A stretch of DNA of 38,727 nt. It comes from Candidatus Woesearchaeota archaeon. Lineage in GTDB: Archaea; Nanobdellota; Nanobdellia; Woesearchaeales; GW2011-AR9. Each line of letters begins with the position of its first letter. Within the stretch, counting starts at the first letter, position 1. Below are positions 30,891-37,700 of this stretch, one piece after another. The stretch covers positions 1 through 38,727 of the forward strand of contig JACRPH010000018.1 in the NCBI GenBank assembly GCA_016214025.1, read 5' to 3'. Position numbers and translations under genes: made by a program. The notes beneath the pieces were generated by a model that did not search any database, was not told the DNA's origin, and saw only the letters and a program-made list of their open reading frames with translations.

Positions 30891-31465
30891 CTTTTTCGAC
30901 TTTTCATCCAGCTTTTGATTTCTTTTTCTTTAGCAAAATCCCGTTCTGGAAGTGGCACAACATTAATGCCCAATTCCTCACAGGTTTTCAAAAAACCGTT
31001 ATCTCCTGAATGAGCAAAATTGATCTTTTCGCGTAAGAAACCTCCGATAATCATGATGTCGCGCTCTCCAATCTTTAAACGAGGATTGTTTAACTTTTGA
31101 ATAACTTTCTGGTTTGCTTCCCCAACTAATTTCTCCAGCAAATCATCAGAATCAAATCTAACAATTTTCTGGAGATTGAATTTAGCAATAAGTTTCTTTA
31201 GTCCGATAATTGCCTCCTCTTTGGTAAATTTATACTCGTTGATCAAAACGCCGATTGTTTCAGACCAAGAAACTTCATGATAAAAGAAAATATTTGGCGG
31301 GAAAGTAAAACCTCTCTGTCTTAACTCTTCAAATTCAGAATCAAAGTTAACGATAATATTGATGATTGCACTGGTGTCTAATCCATTCTTAACAAATCCC
31401 TTTAACTTAATCATACCACTCATGGAATAAGCTTCAACATCTTTCTCTTTTTTCTCAGCGACCAT
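30887..31465 (-). CDS. PIN-like domain protein
   Basis: About 192 residues from the ATG at 31465, chosen because TTTAAATA lies about 26 nt upstream; an in-frame ATG at 31486 is less likely. PIN-like features: NGLDTSAIINII near the start, a central acidic position (YHEVSWSETIG), KIGERDIMIIGGFLRE and the end strand FAHSGDNGFLKTCEEL. It is longer than VapC and probably a stand-alone PIN-like nuclease. Confidence 0.65.
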   Translation of the reverse strand: MVAEKKEKDVEAYSMSGMIKLKGFVKNGLDTSAIINIIVNFDSEFEELRQRGFTFPPNIFFYHEVSWSETIGVLINEYKFTKEEAIIGLKKLIAKFNLQKIVRFDSDDLLEKLVGEANQKVIQKLNNPRLKIGERDIMIIGGFLREKINFAHSGDNGFLKTCEELGINVVPLPERDFAKEKEIKSWMKSRKS

Positions 31466-31486
31466 ACTTTTAATGGACTTAACCAA

Positions 31487-31820
31487 GAACTATTTAAAAC
31501 TTTCAGATAATTTTAACGAACTGCCTCCAACTCCTAACGGACTATGCGCCAACTCCTTTACGTACGGTGATGAACGAACTCTGCGTTGCTCAACTGCGGT
31601 CTGCGGTGCTCGGGTGGGGGACGGTCGCTCATTAATCTATGGCTCGCTGCGGCTCGCATTTCTATTTACTCTCGCTCCCTAGACCCCCACCAAACATAAC
31701 GCCATTATGTCCAATTTTGTGTTGCCTTTCTCTATGATAAAACGAGAAATAAAGATGCTTCTCTTGACGGGACTGCCTCAACGAACTAAACCGCTAAACG
31801 AACGAGGGGGGAATTCCGTA
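31487..31820. other. GC-rich intergenic region with an inverted repeat
   Basis: This 330-bp gap is richer in GC than its surroundings. GGTGGGGG (31613-31620) and CCCCCACC (31684-31691) form an 8-bp inverted repeat enclosing a 63-nt loop with short repeated motifs (gctcgctgcggctcgc). The PIN-gene promoter sits at the left end and a purine-rich ribosome binding site (gaggggggaa) at the right. I cannot support a gene here; a structured RNA or a mobile-repeat remnant is possible. Confidence 0.35.
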
Positions 31821-32102
31821 ATGACGACTAATCGAGGGCAAGAAAACTACTTGATTTCACAATTACACACTTCAACCCACTTGCAAAAACCACATTCTTT
31901 AGAGGGGGCGGGAAACGAAAAATGGAACTCAGTAATTCAATGGGAATATGCTCTGGATAAATTTAAAGATGATGTAAAAGAGAGAGTGGCTAAAGGGATA
32001 TTAATAGAAAGTAAGAATTCAACTGGAAACGAAATACACTGGAATATGATAGAAGGAAACAGCGATTTTGGATTTTATATTGATATTCCCTCAATATCGT
32101 GA
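31821..32102 (+). CDS. Unrecognised protein, 93 residues
   Basis: Start at the ATG at 31821 because gaggggggaa lies 10 nt upstream; the frame extends upstream without another convincing start. It begins MTTNRGQENYLISQLH and the C-terminal half is more regular (WEYALDKFKDDVKERVAKG ... FGFYIDIPSIS). The family is unknown. Confidence 0.5.
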   Translation: MTTNRGQENYLISQLHTSTHLQKPHSLEGAGNEKWNSVIQWEYALDKFKDDVKERVAKGILIESKNSTGNEIHWNMIEGNSDFGFYIDIPSIS

Positions 32103-32156
32103 TTGCTGTTTTACTAGGTTATAAGAAGTTTAAAAAATACAGTAAACTGCATAGAA

Positions 32157-32648
32157 ATGTTTATTAACTGTGGAAGATTACCTGCTTCTAAAATGGTAAG
32201 TCAAACATCTTTAGACCAAAAGAGTTTTATGGAGATGAGTCCCACAGAAAAAGTTCAATTTTGCGAAGAACATATTAAACATAAATCATACGCAGAATCA
32301 TGCCTAGAATCTCAACTAAAAGATATTGAAGCTGGAACAGCAGAACCGTTCGGAAATGGCATTATCCGCAGATATGAAGGGGTTGAGGGCAAGGGATATA
32401 GATTTAGTAATCCAACGGGTTATGCCATCTATGATATACTTTGGCAGAAAGTGTCTGACCATTATCTCATACAACAGCAAGAGAGAATACGGAATTTGAG
32501 AATGAAGGGCGGAGTAAAACCGATGATGGGGCCATACCCTGTAGAAATATTGGAAGGAGACTTGACCGAAGGATCTATCGACCAAAGATGCTTGGAAATT
32601 CTTAAGAAGAACGTTGACCGAGAAGCTAATTCAAAATACACTATCTAA
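32157..32648 (+). CDS. Unrecognised protein, 163 residues
   Basis: Helical, soluble; contains MSPTEKVQFCEEHIKHKSYA, GKGYRFSNPTGYAIYDILW and a C-terminal helical part. A TATA-like run (gtttaaaaaatac, about 32128-32140) predicts a leaderless ATG at 32157; 32193 is an alternative. The last eight bases overlap the end of the convergent membrane-protein gene. No family is recognised. Confidence 0.55.
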   Translation: MFINCGRLPASKMVSQTSLDQKSFMEMSPTEKVQFCEEHIKHKSYAESCLESQLKDIEAGTAEPFGNGIIRRYEGVEGKGYRFSNPTGYAIYDILWQKVSDHYLIQQQERIRNLRMKGGVKPMMGPYPVEILEGDLTEGSIDQRCLEILKKNVDREANSKYTI

Positions 32649-33168
32649 CCAACACCGCTCTTCTTCTATTCTTCACCGCAATCTTAATCCGAGCCACAAT
32701 CGATGGAATAATAAACACTACTCCAAATACTATCCCCATCACCCACGGATTTACATTAGTACTATTTATTGCGCCTTTCTCCAGGAACTTCTGCGCCATT
32801 ATTACAATCAGAGCCATGTTCCCCAGAGCAATTAATGGAACAATTATTCCCCCCAGAATATGATGCTTCCGTTCCAAATGCCTAACGTCAGTTATTAAGA
32901 AGTTATACACCCACCCAACTAAGATAGCAAGTAATATTAAAATCAGATACAACGCCCATGGCTGAAAAAATACCAAAAACGGAACCAGCACCAAAGAAAC
33001 GATTATATTACTAATGATAACAACAGCTACTGCGCTCCAGAACGCTAATCGGGACAGGAAAATATCCTGCTTCTCCGCTCGTTCCAGAATCTGCTCCGCT
33101 TTTCTTAGTTCAGCATCGCTCCACCCTTTGGCTTGCAGTTCTAATCGGCGAAAAGTATTCATGCTCAT
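32641..33168 (-). CDS. Four-TM membrane partner of the MinD-like ATPase (putative)
   Basis: 175 residues. An N-terminal amphipathic cytoplasmic helix (LQAKGWSDAELRKAEQILER) is followed by four TM segments and a basic end (KIAVKNRRRAVLVR). It overlaps the MinD-like gene by four bases (ATGA), so they are translationally coupled. Archaeal MinD-like proteins often have a membrane partner in the same operon. This could be a membrane receptor for the ATPase, but the function is not established. Confidence 0.65.
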   Translation of the reverse strand: MSMNTFRRLELQAKGWSDAELRKAEQILERAEKQDIFLSRLAFWSAVAVVIISNIIVSLVLVPFLVFFQPWALYLILILLAILVGWVYNFLITDVRHLERKHHILGGIIVPLIALGNMALIVIMAQKFLEKGAINSTNVNPWVMGIVFGVVFIIPSIVARIKIAVKNRRRAVLVR

Positions 33169-33887
33169 TCCTCTGGCTTATGTAAAGACAAATGCCGGGC
33201 AACTTTTCTGAATTCCTGCGCGATTTTTGACTTTGGAAACAAGTGATGTACCAAATCCTGCTCCATTAACGCTTTCCTAAACTTGCGGTCATACTTTATA
33301 CTGGCAATAATTGGAAACTTTAAGATTTTTTGTATCTCTTCTGACTTCATCTCATTCCAGCCGGCAAAGTGAGTCATGTTTAAGATAATTCCGGCGATAG
33401 TATTATGATGAGAATGAGCCAACTGGATAGTTTTCAATGCATCCATCACGGAGCTTAAATTAGGATTTATCACTATCAATGCTTCATCACTATGTTTTAA
33501 TATTTCATTTACTTCTATTCCTAACCCACTTGGAGCATCAATTATTACAAATTCTGCCACATCATCTAAATGCTCAAATATTTCCACTAACTTGTGCGGA
33601 TTAGTCTTCTGGTATTCTTTTAGATTAAGCGAAGAAGGGATTAAGGTAACTCCACTTTCGTGCTGATAAATCACTTCATGCAATCCTTTCTTCTGGTGCA
33701 GGAACTTATTTAAGGTTCCTTCCGGCTGGATTAATCCTAATTGCAATCCTACATTTGGGGTAGCAAGATTAGCGTCAACCAGAATAACCTGCTTTCCTAA
33801 TTTATGCAAAGCATGGCTGAGGTTCAACGCAGCAGTAGTTTTACCCACTCCGCCTTTTCCCGAGACTAATGTAATGAATCTGGTCAT
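33165..33887 (-). CDS. MinD/ParA-like ATPase
   Basis: 240 residues. Deviant Walker A with signature lysine, SGKGGVGKTT (9-18), switch I region DANLATPNVG, Walker B VIIDAPSGLG, and a C-terminal helical end without a clear amphipathic membrane-targeting sequence, which may be why a membrane partner is encoded next to it. Such ATPases position proteins, flagella/archaella or chromosomes at membranes. A structured element lies 23 nt before the start codon (33911-34025). Confidence 0.88.
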   Translation of the reverse strand: MTRFITLVSGKGGVGKTTAALNLSHALHKLGKQVILVDANLATPNVGLQLGLIQPEGTLNKFLHQKKGLHEVIYQHESGVTLIPSSLNLKEYQKTNPHKLVEIFEHLDDVAEFVIIDAPSGLGIEVNEILKHSDEALIVINPNLSSVMDALKTIQLAHSHHNTIAGIILNMTHFAGWNEMKSEEIQKILKFPIIASIKYDRKFRKALMEQDLVHHLFPKSKIAQEFRKVARHLSLHKPEE

Positions 33888-33910
33888 GGTATCAACTCTT
33901 TATGTTTTGT

Positions 33911-34025
33911 TTAGCATCATGAGGTCGAAATCCCTTTGATTAACGAAGCTAGTGCGTTGCGGGGGGTTGCCCCCTACGGGGACGCAGCACTTGCGAATCT
34001 CCATCAAGGATTTCGAAGATGCTAA
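33911..34025 (-). ncRNA. Structured RNA element, copy A (5' leader of minD-like gene)
   Basis: An outer stem (TTAGCATC 33911-33918 with GATGCTAA 34018-34025) and second stem (33925-33933 with 34008-34016) are separated by a conserved 1x6 internal loop. A third stem (GTGC 33952-33955 with GCAC 33987-33990) encloses a core (33959-33987) identical to that of copy B. In the minus sense a TATA-like box (ccattaaatac, about 34061-34070) places the transcript start about 13 nt before the element. Strand is favoured as minus because both copies end 23-25 nt before a minus-strand ATG; a plus-strand RNA ending at the T5 run near 34036 is possible. Confidence 0.7.
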
Positions 34026-34087
34026 GCAATTATGTTTTTAGAGTAAAAAATAAAAGAAGTATTTAATGGTTTCTCTTGGAAGCGGAA

Positions 34088-35122
34088 CTACAACAACGGC
34101 ACTCCCCTGCGCTCAAACTCTTTCTCTACTTCCGGAGGCCATACACTAGACTGCACCTCTCCGATATGCGCTTTCTGCAGCAGCACCTGACACAGTCGGG
34201 ATTGCCCAATTCCGCCGCCGATGGAAAGAGGGATTTTATTTTCAATCACCCCTTTATGAAATTCCCACTCTTTCCTCTCGCTTAATCCCATATGGTCCAG
34301 CTGTTTAAGCAAAGCGTTGGAATCAACCCGGAGGCCCATAGAAGATAATTCCATTACATCTCCTCTTACTGGATCCCAAACTAAAATGTCTCCATTTAAT
34401 CCTTTTCTTCCTTTTTTGGTTTCAGTAGACCAATCATCATAATCCGCTGCTCTTAAATCATGTGACGCTCCTGATTTTAACGGATGACCAATCCCGATTA
34501 GAAATACCGCGCCATGCTTTTTGGAAATTTCTTTTTCTCGATCGTTGGAGCTAAGCCCGGGGTACATCTCTTCTAGCTCTTCTGCATGAATAAAGGTTAT
34601 TTTTTCCGGTAGCCTGCGTTTTAATTTAGGAAACTTCTTTTCTACTACCCTTTCCGTTTCTAATATAGCTGCATAAATCCCTTTTACAACTTTCTTTAAG
34701 AAAGGAATAGTTCTCTCTTCTGTAGAGATAATTCTCTCCCAATCCCATTGATCAACATAAATACTATGAATTGGAGAAACATCTTCATCTTTTCGGATAG
34801 CATCCATATCAGTATATAACCCGGTTCCTGGCTTAAAACCATATTTCCACAAACTGTAGCGTTTCCACTTGGCTAAGCTATGCACCACTTCTACAATATC
34901 AGTAGTAAACTTGGTGTTGAAACTAACCGGAGTCTGAGTCCCAGCCAAATCATCCTGCAACCCTTTTCCCACTTTAAGGAAACGCGGTGCAGAAACTCTC
35001 AGTAAAGAAAGCTTCTTAGCTAGTCTCCGCTCAAAAGTATCTTTAACTACTTTTATGCCTTTCTCAGTTTCAAAAAAGTCTAATTCCGGCTTATATCCTT
35101 CGGGTAAAATTGGAGGGGTCAT
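34088..35122 (-). CDS. asnA: Asparagine synthetase A (aspartate-ammonia ligase)
   Basis: About 344 residues. Class II aminoacyl-tRNA-synthetase-like fold with AsnA motifs: DEDVSPIHSIYVDQWDWERI, then SHDLRAADYDDWSTET, then the terminal ATP motif SIGGGIGQSRLCQ. It makes asparagine from aspartate and ammonia with ATP to AMP. The ATG at 35122 has GAGGATT at good spacing and follows the previous stop by four bases; an ATG at 35137 would overlap that gene. It is in an operon with the helical protein at 35127. Confidence 0.92.
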   Translation of the reverse strand: MTPPILPEGYKPELDFFETEKGIKVVKDTFERRLAKKLSLLRVSAPRFLKVGKGLQDDLAGTQTPVSFNTKFTTDIVEVVHSLAKWKRYSLWKYGFKPGTGLYTDMDAIRKDEDVSPIHSIYVDQWDWERIISTEERTIPFLKKVVKGIYAAILETERVVEKKFPKLKRRLPEKITFIHAEELEEMYPGLSSNDREKEISKKHGAVFLIGIGHPLKSGASHDLRAADYDDWSTETKKGRKGLNGDILVWDPVRGDVMELSSMGLRVDSNALLKQLDHMGLSERKEWEFHKGVIENKIPLSIGGGIGQSRLCQVLLQKAHIGEVQSSVWPPEVEKEFERRGVPLL

Positions 35123-35126
35123 AATA

Positions 35127-35600
35127 TTAATCCTCATCTTCCTCTTTTACTCCTTCTATCTGCCGATAAGCATAAACCAAGAACCGGCGCACAAATTTTT
35201 CGTAGTTAGTGAGGCTGTCAATATCAGCTTCCGCACTGCAATTGCCTAAGTCGACGATAACCGTAACGTGCCGGCGGAATTCTTCTCGTTTAGAATAAGG
35301 TAATTTTAGAACAGTTTTAAGGAAAGCATAAAAACACATAAATCTCTGCAGCTCTTTATCTTCAGGATGCAATTCAGCTAATCTGGTTCCTCTTAAAGCC
35401 GGGCTTTTAGGCAGGGAAGTAATCAATCCTTTAGCCTTGGCATCTTCTAAATAAGCTTCAATTATCAGGTCATATACGCTCAGAAGGCGATTAAGGGCAT
35501 TAATAATTACATCAGTAGTTCTGGTGTACTTTAAGCTCACATAAATTATGTGTTCTAAGCGCTTAAGCTCTTCCCGTGCTTCCAGTAAATATTCATTCAT
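35127..35600 (-). CDS. Unrecognised helical protein coupled to asnA
   Basis: 157 residues, predicted all-helical: AREELKRLEHIIYVSLKYTR, then TTDVIINALNRLLSVYDLII, and a C-terminal helix pair (RRFLVYAYRQIEGVKEEDED). The helical-bundle pattern is HEPN-like, but the RX4H motif is absent, so I assign no function. It is followed closely by asnA. The second structured RNA element lies 25 nt before its start codon, with AAAGGTG as a likely ribosome binding site between them. Confidence 0.65.
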   Translation of the reverse strand: MNEYLLEAREELKRLEHIIYVSLKYTRTTDVIINALNRLLSVYDLIIEAYLEDAKAKGLITSLPKSPALRGTRLAELHPEDKELQRFMCFYAFLKTVLKLPYSKREEFRRHVTVIVDLGNCSAEADIDSLTNYEKFVRRFLVYAYRQIEGVKEEDED

Positions 35601-35625
35601 ACTAATTTATACACCTTTTACCTAT

Positions 35626-35750
35626 GTACATAGCATCATAAGGTCAAAACCTCATCTCTTTGCAGGAGCGAGCTCGTCGCGGGGGGTTGCCCCCTACGGG
35701 GACGCAGAGCCATCGATACTCTCATCGAAGGTTTTGAAGATGCTATGTAC
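35626..35750 (-). ncRNA. Structured RNA element, copy B (5' leader of helical protein)
   Basis: An outer stem of 12 bp (GTACATAGCATC 35626-35637 with GATGCTATGTAC 35739-35750) and second stem (TCAAAACC 35644-35651 with GGTTTTGA 35730-35737) are separated by the same 1x6 internal loop as in copy A. A third stem (GCTC 35672-35675 with GAGC 35707-35710) encloses the identical 29-nt core (35679-35707). Stem positions that differ from copy A do so in compensating pairs. Orientation is favoured as minus by the common distance to an ATG; a TATA-like aatttatac near 35604-35612 could also drive the plus strand. Confidence 0.72.
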
Positions 35751-35892
35751 GCATATTTTACTACTTCCAAGAAAGGGTAGGAAGTAACTTCCCCTTTTTA
35801 TTACTTTTGGTGGGTTTTGTGGTTTTTTGGGGAATTTGAATGTGAGTTACGGTGAAACATACTATTTTTCGGGAACCAAGTCATTAGTTAAT
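35751..35892. other. Intergenic region with a lone operator-like half-site
   Basis: No gene is supported. GTTACGGTGAAAC (35846-35858) equals the first 13 bases of the operator boxes at 460-510 but lacks the second half. A TATA-like stretch (ctttttattac, about 35794-35806) could serve the element and gene to its left. T-rich runs near 35821-35830 may terminate transcription. Confidence 0.35.
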
Positions 35893-36402
35893 TTATCCAA
35901 ATATTTCATTAAACACCCTTTGTGTTATTTTATTCACTTGGTGTGGTTTAGGCTTACCTAATTCTAATATTTGCTCAATGACCAGTTCTTTGAGGTTTAA
36001 TCGGAGTATTCGTTCGATTTTTTCAATATCTAAACCATCAAGATTTACTTTCTGGATATTATTATCTCCCATATACATCCCCCAACCTTGTTCTTTAAAA
36101 GAACCGTCTGAGCAGAGGTAGAGAGCATATCTATCTCCGCGTTCTAATGCAAAATACTTACTATTCTCTTCTATGAACTTTATTCCCATGATGTTATCTT
36201 TATCATTGAAGAATTCGTCTACTTTTTCATGCCATTTATTCAGTAATTCTTTTTTAAGCTTTTTTTTGCTCTCACGAAGCAGGATATCTTTCTGTTGCTG
36301 TTGTAGCTTTATTTTAGCCCATTTTTCTTTTTGGAGTTGTAACTGCTTTTTTCTATCTTCCATCATTTCTTTGGCTTTAGTGATAGCTTCTTGGATTTTC
36401 AT
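35893..36402 (-). CDS. Unrecognised protein with N-terminal coiled coil
   Basis: 169 residues. Residues 1-65 form a strongly charged coiled coil (KKQLQLQKEKWAKIKLQQQQ). The C-terminal part is globular (GIKFIEENSKYFALERGDRY, KPHQVNKITQRVFNEIFG). There is no membrane segment. It starts at 36402, abutting the previous gene's stop (36404), with GGGAGGGGG as ribosome binding site. The two genes form a small operon of unknown role. Confidence 0.65.
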   Translation of the reverse strand: MKIQEAITKAKEMMEDRKKQLQLQKEKWAKIKLQQQQKDILLRESKKKLKKELLNKWHEKVDEFFNDKDNIMGIKFIEENSKYFALERGDRYALYLCSDGSFKEQGWGMYMGDNNIQKVNLDGLDIEKIERILRLNLKELVIEQILELGKPKPHQVNKITQRVFNEIFG

Positions 36403-36403
36403 A

Positions 36404-36745
36404 TTAGTATCCCCCTCCCTCTAAATTTGGTCCATCTTTAGAATACTTTTCGTGAAGAGATTTCCTTAGCTTTTCTATCTCCTTTCCAAAAATAGCCATC
36501 CTTGTCTTTTCATGTGGTGTAGATATATCTCTTGAATCTGTCCTTATCTTATCTGCTTCCTCCTCAAACACGCTCATTCCTGTCTTTTCATACAGCTCAT
36601 TTAATGCGCTTACCCGTTCATGGTTTCTATCTCTAGCATCAGGACAAATTACTGCTTCTTTTTTAAACCCGTACTGTGAAAATGTATGCCACTCCATTTT
36701 TTTACCACATACATCACAATAATGGGTTAAACTTCTAACTTCCAT
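36404..36745 (-). CDS. Small protein with N-terminal zinc-binding motif
   Basis: 113 residues. HYCDVCGKKMEW has the first CxxC knuckle; a later Cys/His (VICPDARDRNH) may complete it. The rest is helical and charged (KIRTDSRDISTPHEKTRMAI). A strong Shine-Dalgarno (AAAGGAGGTAAC) precedes the ATG, and TATA-like tattatatattgcc lies farther upstream. It is followed directly by the coiled-coil protein gene. The family is unknown. Confidence 0.6.
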   Translation of the reverse strand: MEVRSLTHYCDVCGKKMEWHTFSQYGFKKEAVICPDARDRNHERVSALNELYEKTGMSVFEEEADKIRTDSRDISTPHEKTRMAIFGKEIEKLRKSLHEKYSKDGPNLEGGGY

Positions 36746-36904
36746 TTTCAGTTACCTCCTTTGGTTGATAATCTAAGATTATATCAGAGGCAATATATAA
36801 TATTTCTTGAAAGAATATTCCTGACAAGAATACCGCCCGACTAAGTCTACTAAACGTCATTTTTAAATATGTTTCTTCTTTCCCAGTATTTAGAGGTGAT
36901 TGTA

Positions 36905-37124
36905 ATGATTACGCGCGAACTATGTGGATCAAATAATGTTGCAGAGAAAGGATTAAGATACAATGCCTCTGGTTCAAAGCAAAAATTTCTCTGCCATGAT
37001 TGTAAAAAAAGGTAGTCAAATACTCCATTCTTCTAAAAAAGAGCAGAAACTCGGTACTCCGAAGATTAAGGGACGTATCCGCCACGATGAAAAGTACAAA
37101 AACCAATATTCCCAAAAGATTTAA
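36905..37124 (+). pseudogene. Transposase zinc-ribbon remnant (InsA-like)
   Basis: The first frame (36905-37015) reads MITRELCGSNNVAEKGLRYN, ASGSKQKFLCHDCKKR and stops. The 'C-x-S-x-x-V-x-x-x-G-x-R-x-x-x-S-G-x-K-Q-x-F-x-C-x-x-C' pattern is the N-terminal zinc ribbon of IS1/InsA-type transposases, with the first Cys of the knuckle replaced. In the +1 frame it continues for about 35 codons to 37124. One A fewer in the A7 run (37004-37010) would join the frames. The catalytic domain is absent. The promoter (tttttaaatatg) and GAGGTGAT ribosome binding site are well preserved. Confidence 0.65.
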
Positions 37125-37149
37125 ATACAATTTACTCTTTACTTTAACT

Positions 37150-37686
37150 ATGACATTACCCGAACCCGAAGAGTTTGCCAGGAGAAGAAAGAAATTATTC
37201 ACTCAAAAAGAATTTGCTAAGATTATGGGTATTAGTCAAAGTTTAATTTCTAAATTTGAGACTAATGAATCATCTTTAATGTACGATAAAGTAAAGAAGA
37301 TAGATCAGGAGTTGTCTATTAGAGAAAACAAAGGAAAATTTGCGAAAGATGTTATGATTAAAGAAGTGTTTTCTTTGTCTTCTTCCGATAATTTGAAAAA
37401 AGCAATAGATATAATGAAAGAGAAAGGTTTTTCTCAGCTTCCCATTATTGAGAAAGGAAAAGTGGTGGGGAGCATAACAGAGAGCAAAGCATTAGAGCTC
37501 ATCCAAAAGGATGGTTTAAATGCTTATCCTAAAAAATTATCTGAGGTTATGGAAGAGACGCTGCCTTTTGTCAGCTCTTATGAGACGTTAGATTCGCTCC
37601 GAGCACGATTAAAAAATGCACCTGCTGTTTTAGTAATGGATAAAGGAGAATTAAAAGGAATAATAAGCCGGGCTGATGTGTTGTAA
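37150..37686 (+). CDS. HTH (XRE) regulator with a CBS domain pair
   Basis: 178 residues from the ATG at 37150, about 26 nt after atttaaatac, so leaderless. Residues 1-60 form an XRE-type helix-turn-helix (FARRRKKLFTQKEFAKIMGI-SQSLISKFE). The rest is two CBS motifs (AKDVMIKEVFSLSSSDNLKK ... GKVVGSITESKALELI, and LSEVMEETLPFVSSYETLDS ... GELKGIISRADVL). Archaeal HTH-CBS proteins sense adenosyl nucleotides or SAM and regulate transcription; the ligand cannot be told from sequence. It may act on neighbours or elsewhere. Confidence 0.9.
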   Translation: MTLPEPEEFARRRKKLFTQKEFAKIMGISQSLISKFETNESSLMYDKVKKIDQELSIRENKGKFAKDVMIKEVFSLSSSDNLKKAIDIMKEKGFSQLPIIEKGKVVGSITESKALELIQKDGLNAYPKKLSEVMEETLPFVSSYETLDSLRARLKNAPAVLVMDKGELKGIISRADVL

Positions 37687-37700
37687 GTTAGTTCTGTTTT

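Noticed and set aside
31566-31600. C/D-box small RNA (a GTGATGA resembling box C)
   Set aside because: No matching D boxes (CTGA) or C'/D' pair at proper spacing.
31473-31682. Plus-strand frame of 69 codons in the GC-rich gap
   Set aside because: Odd composition, no promoter or ribosome binding site, and it overlaps the inverted repeat; probably a chance frame.
33911-34025. A kink-turn (C/D or H/ACA RNA) in the structured element
   Set aside because: The 1x6 internal loop lacks tandem G-A pairs, and no box C/D or ACA sequence is present at the expected places.
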